Assembly: GCA_048213135.1 (NCBI GenBank)
Contig: PS015077.1
Coordinates: 53,223 to 82,577 of the forward strand
Length of the DNA stretch: 29,355 nucleotides
From: Reclinomonas americana ATCC 50394
Taxonomy: Eukaryota; Jakobida; Jakobea; Jakobida
Direction: 5' to 3'
Part shown: one piece after another, positions 29,122-29,355 of the stretch
Numbering within the stretch: position 1 is the first letter of the stretch
How the letters are laid out: every line of letters begins with the position of its first letter
Notes under the pieces: generated by a model
What the model saw: only the letters and a program-made list of their open reading frames with translations
Database searches by the model: none
What the model was told of the DNA's origin: nothing
Made by a program: the position numbers and the translations under genes

Positions 29122-29355
29122 ATGGTTGACAAAGAACCACAGCCAGTTTTGGATCGATGTCTTTGGTTTGCAGCTGCGCTAGTGCTGTTGCAGGTGACGC
29201 ACTCCCCGCGAGTCGCTGTACATGTCGGGCAGACGTCTGGCAGTGGGGGTGAAGTACGCTGAGGAGTAAATACGAGGGCAGCTCTCTCTCTCTCTCTTTC
29301 ACTCTCATTCTGTCTCCGTCTCTCTCTCTATGTCTCTCCATCTCTCTCTCTCTCT
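29122..29355 (+). CDS. possible first exon of a plus-strand gene leaving the window
   Basis: An ATG at 29122 opens a 46-codon frame starting MVDKEPQPVLDRCLWFAAAL with a hydrophobic stretch (LWFAAALVLL), so a signal or anchor is possible. A candidate donor is GTACGCTGAG at about 29253, after ...SGSGGE, or GTGACGCAC at 29191. The following CT-rich sequence would be intron. The position, divergent from the coiled-coil gene and about 190 bp from its start, fits the spacing of other gene pairs here. No family match is possible from one exon. Confidence 0.3.
29281..29355. repeat. (CT)n-rich low-complexity tract at window end
   Basis: Imperfect CTCTCT repeats with ATT and GTC interruptions run to the last base. 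Confidence 0.9.

Noticed and set aside
1-29355. CRISPR arrays, tRNA or rRNA genes, insertion sequences
   Set aside because: No direct-repeat/spacer pattern, no cloverleaf with a TTCGA-type arm, no transposase and no terminal inverted repeats were seen on reading both strands.

Overview
The window reads as nuclear DNA of a GC-rich, gene-dense, intron-rich unicellular eukaryote. I cannot fix the lineage from sequence alone. Reasons: all protein families are eukaryotic; nearly every gene is split by short GT-AG introns (mostly about 35-100 nt); introns and spacers are full of (GT)n, (CA)n and (CT)n; spacers between genes are often 100-400 bp. Exon coordinates were built by hand from splice sites, reading phase and family conservation. 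Every complete gene model sums to a whole number of codons.

Layout. 1-1159: microsatellite-rich DNA with no confident gene. 1160-1920 (-): dual-specificity phosphatase. 2117-4829 (+): PP2A B''-type regulatory subunit, 13 exons. 4995-9468 (-): an RNA-turnover protein with about five tandem La-type winged-helix repeats and a C-terminal EEP (CCR4/PDE12/ANGEL-like) nuclease domain, about 19 exons. 9867-11187 (+): KCTD9-like BTB plus pentapeptide-repeat protein. 11612-12812: a type I membrane protein with a Pro/Tyr-rich tail, its C-terminus on a misoriented contig. 12932-13637 (+): claudin-like tetraspan. 13678-13975 (-): possible small gene. 14132-14864 (+): secreted NlpC/P60-like protein. 14982-20106 (+): 21-exon, 1,227-residue multi-pass membrane protein of unknown family. 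20343-21980 (-): sterol C5-desaturase containing three consecutive microexons of 6, 6 and 9 nt. 22066-27104: a membrane-anchored START-like (SRPBCC) protein and serine palmitoyltransferase subunit LCB2, both scrambled by the assembly. 27217-28935 (-): coiled-coil/polyproline protein. 29122-end (+): possible first exon of another gene.

Assembly. Eight N-gaps interrupt the window. Four contigs bounded by gaps (11612-11835, 22629-23371, 23429-25555, 26510-27104) appear to be reverse-complemented in place. LCB2 is the clearest case: its N-terminus, core and C-terminus are all on the minus strand but lie in plus-strand order. Flipping each contig in place restores one plus-strand gene and also completes the START-like gene in front of it.

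Working together. Sterol C5-desaturase (ergosterol-type sterol synthesis), the START-like lipid-binding candidate and LCB2 (first step of sphingolipid synthesis) are neighbours, so this end of the window is a membrane-lipid neighbourhood. The phosphatase and PP2A regulator are signalling genes in divergent orientation. I see no tRNA, rRNA, CRISPR or mobile element.
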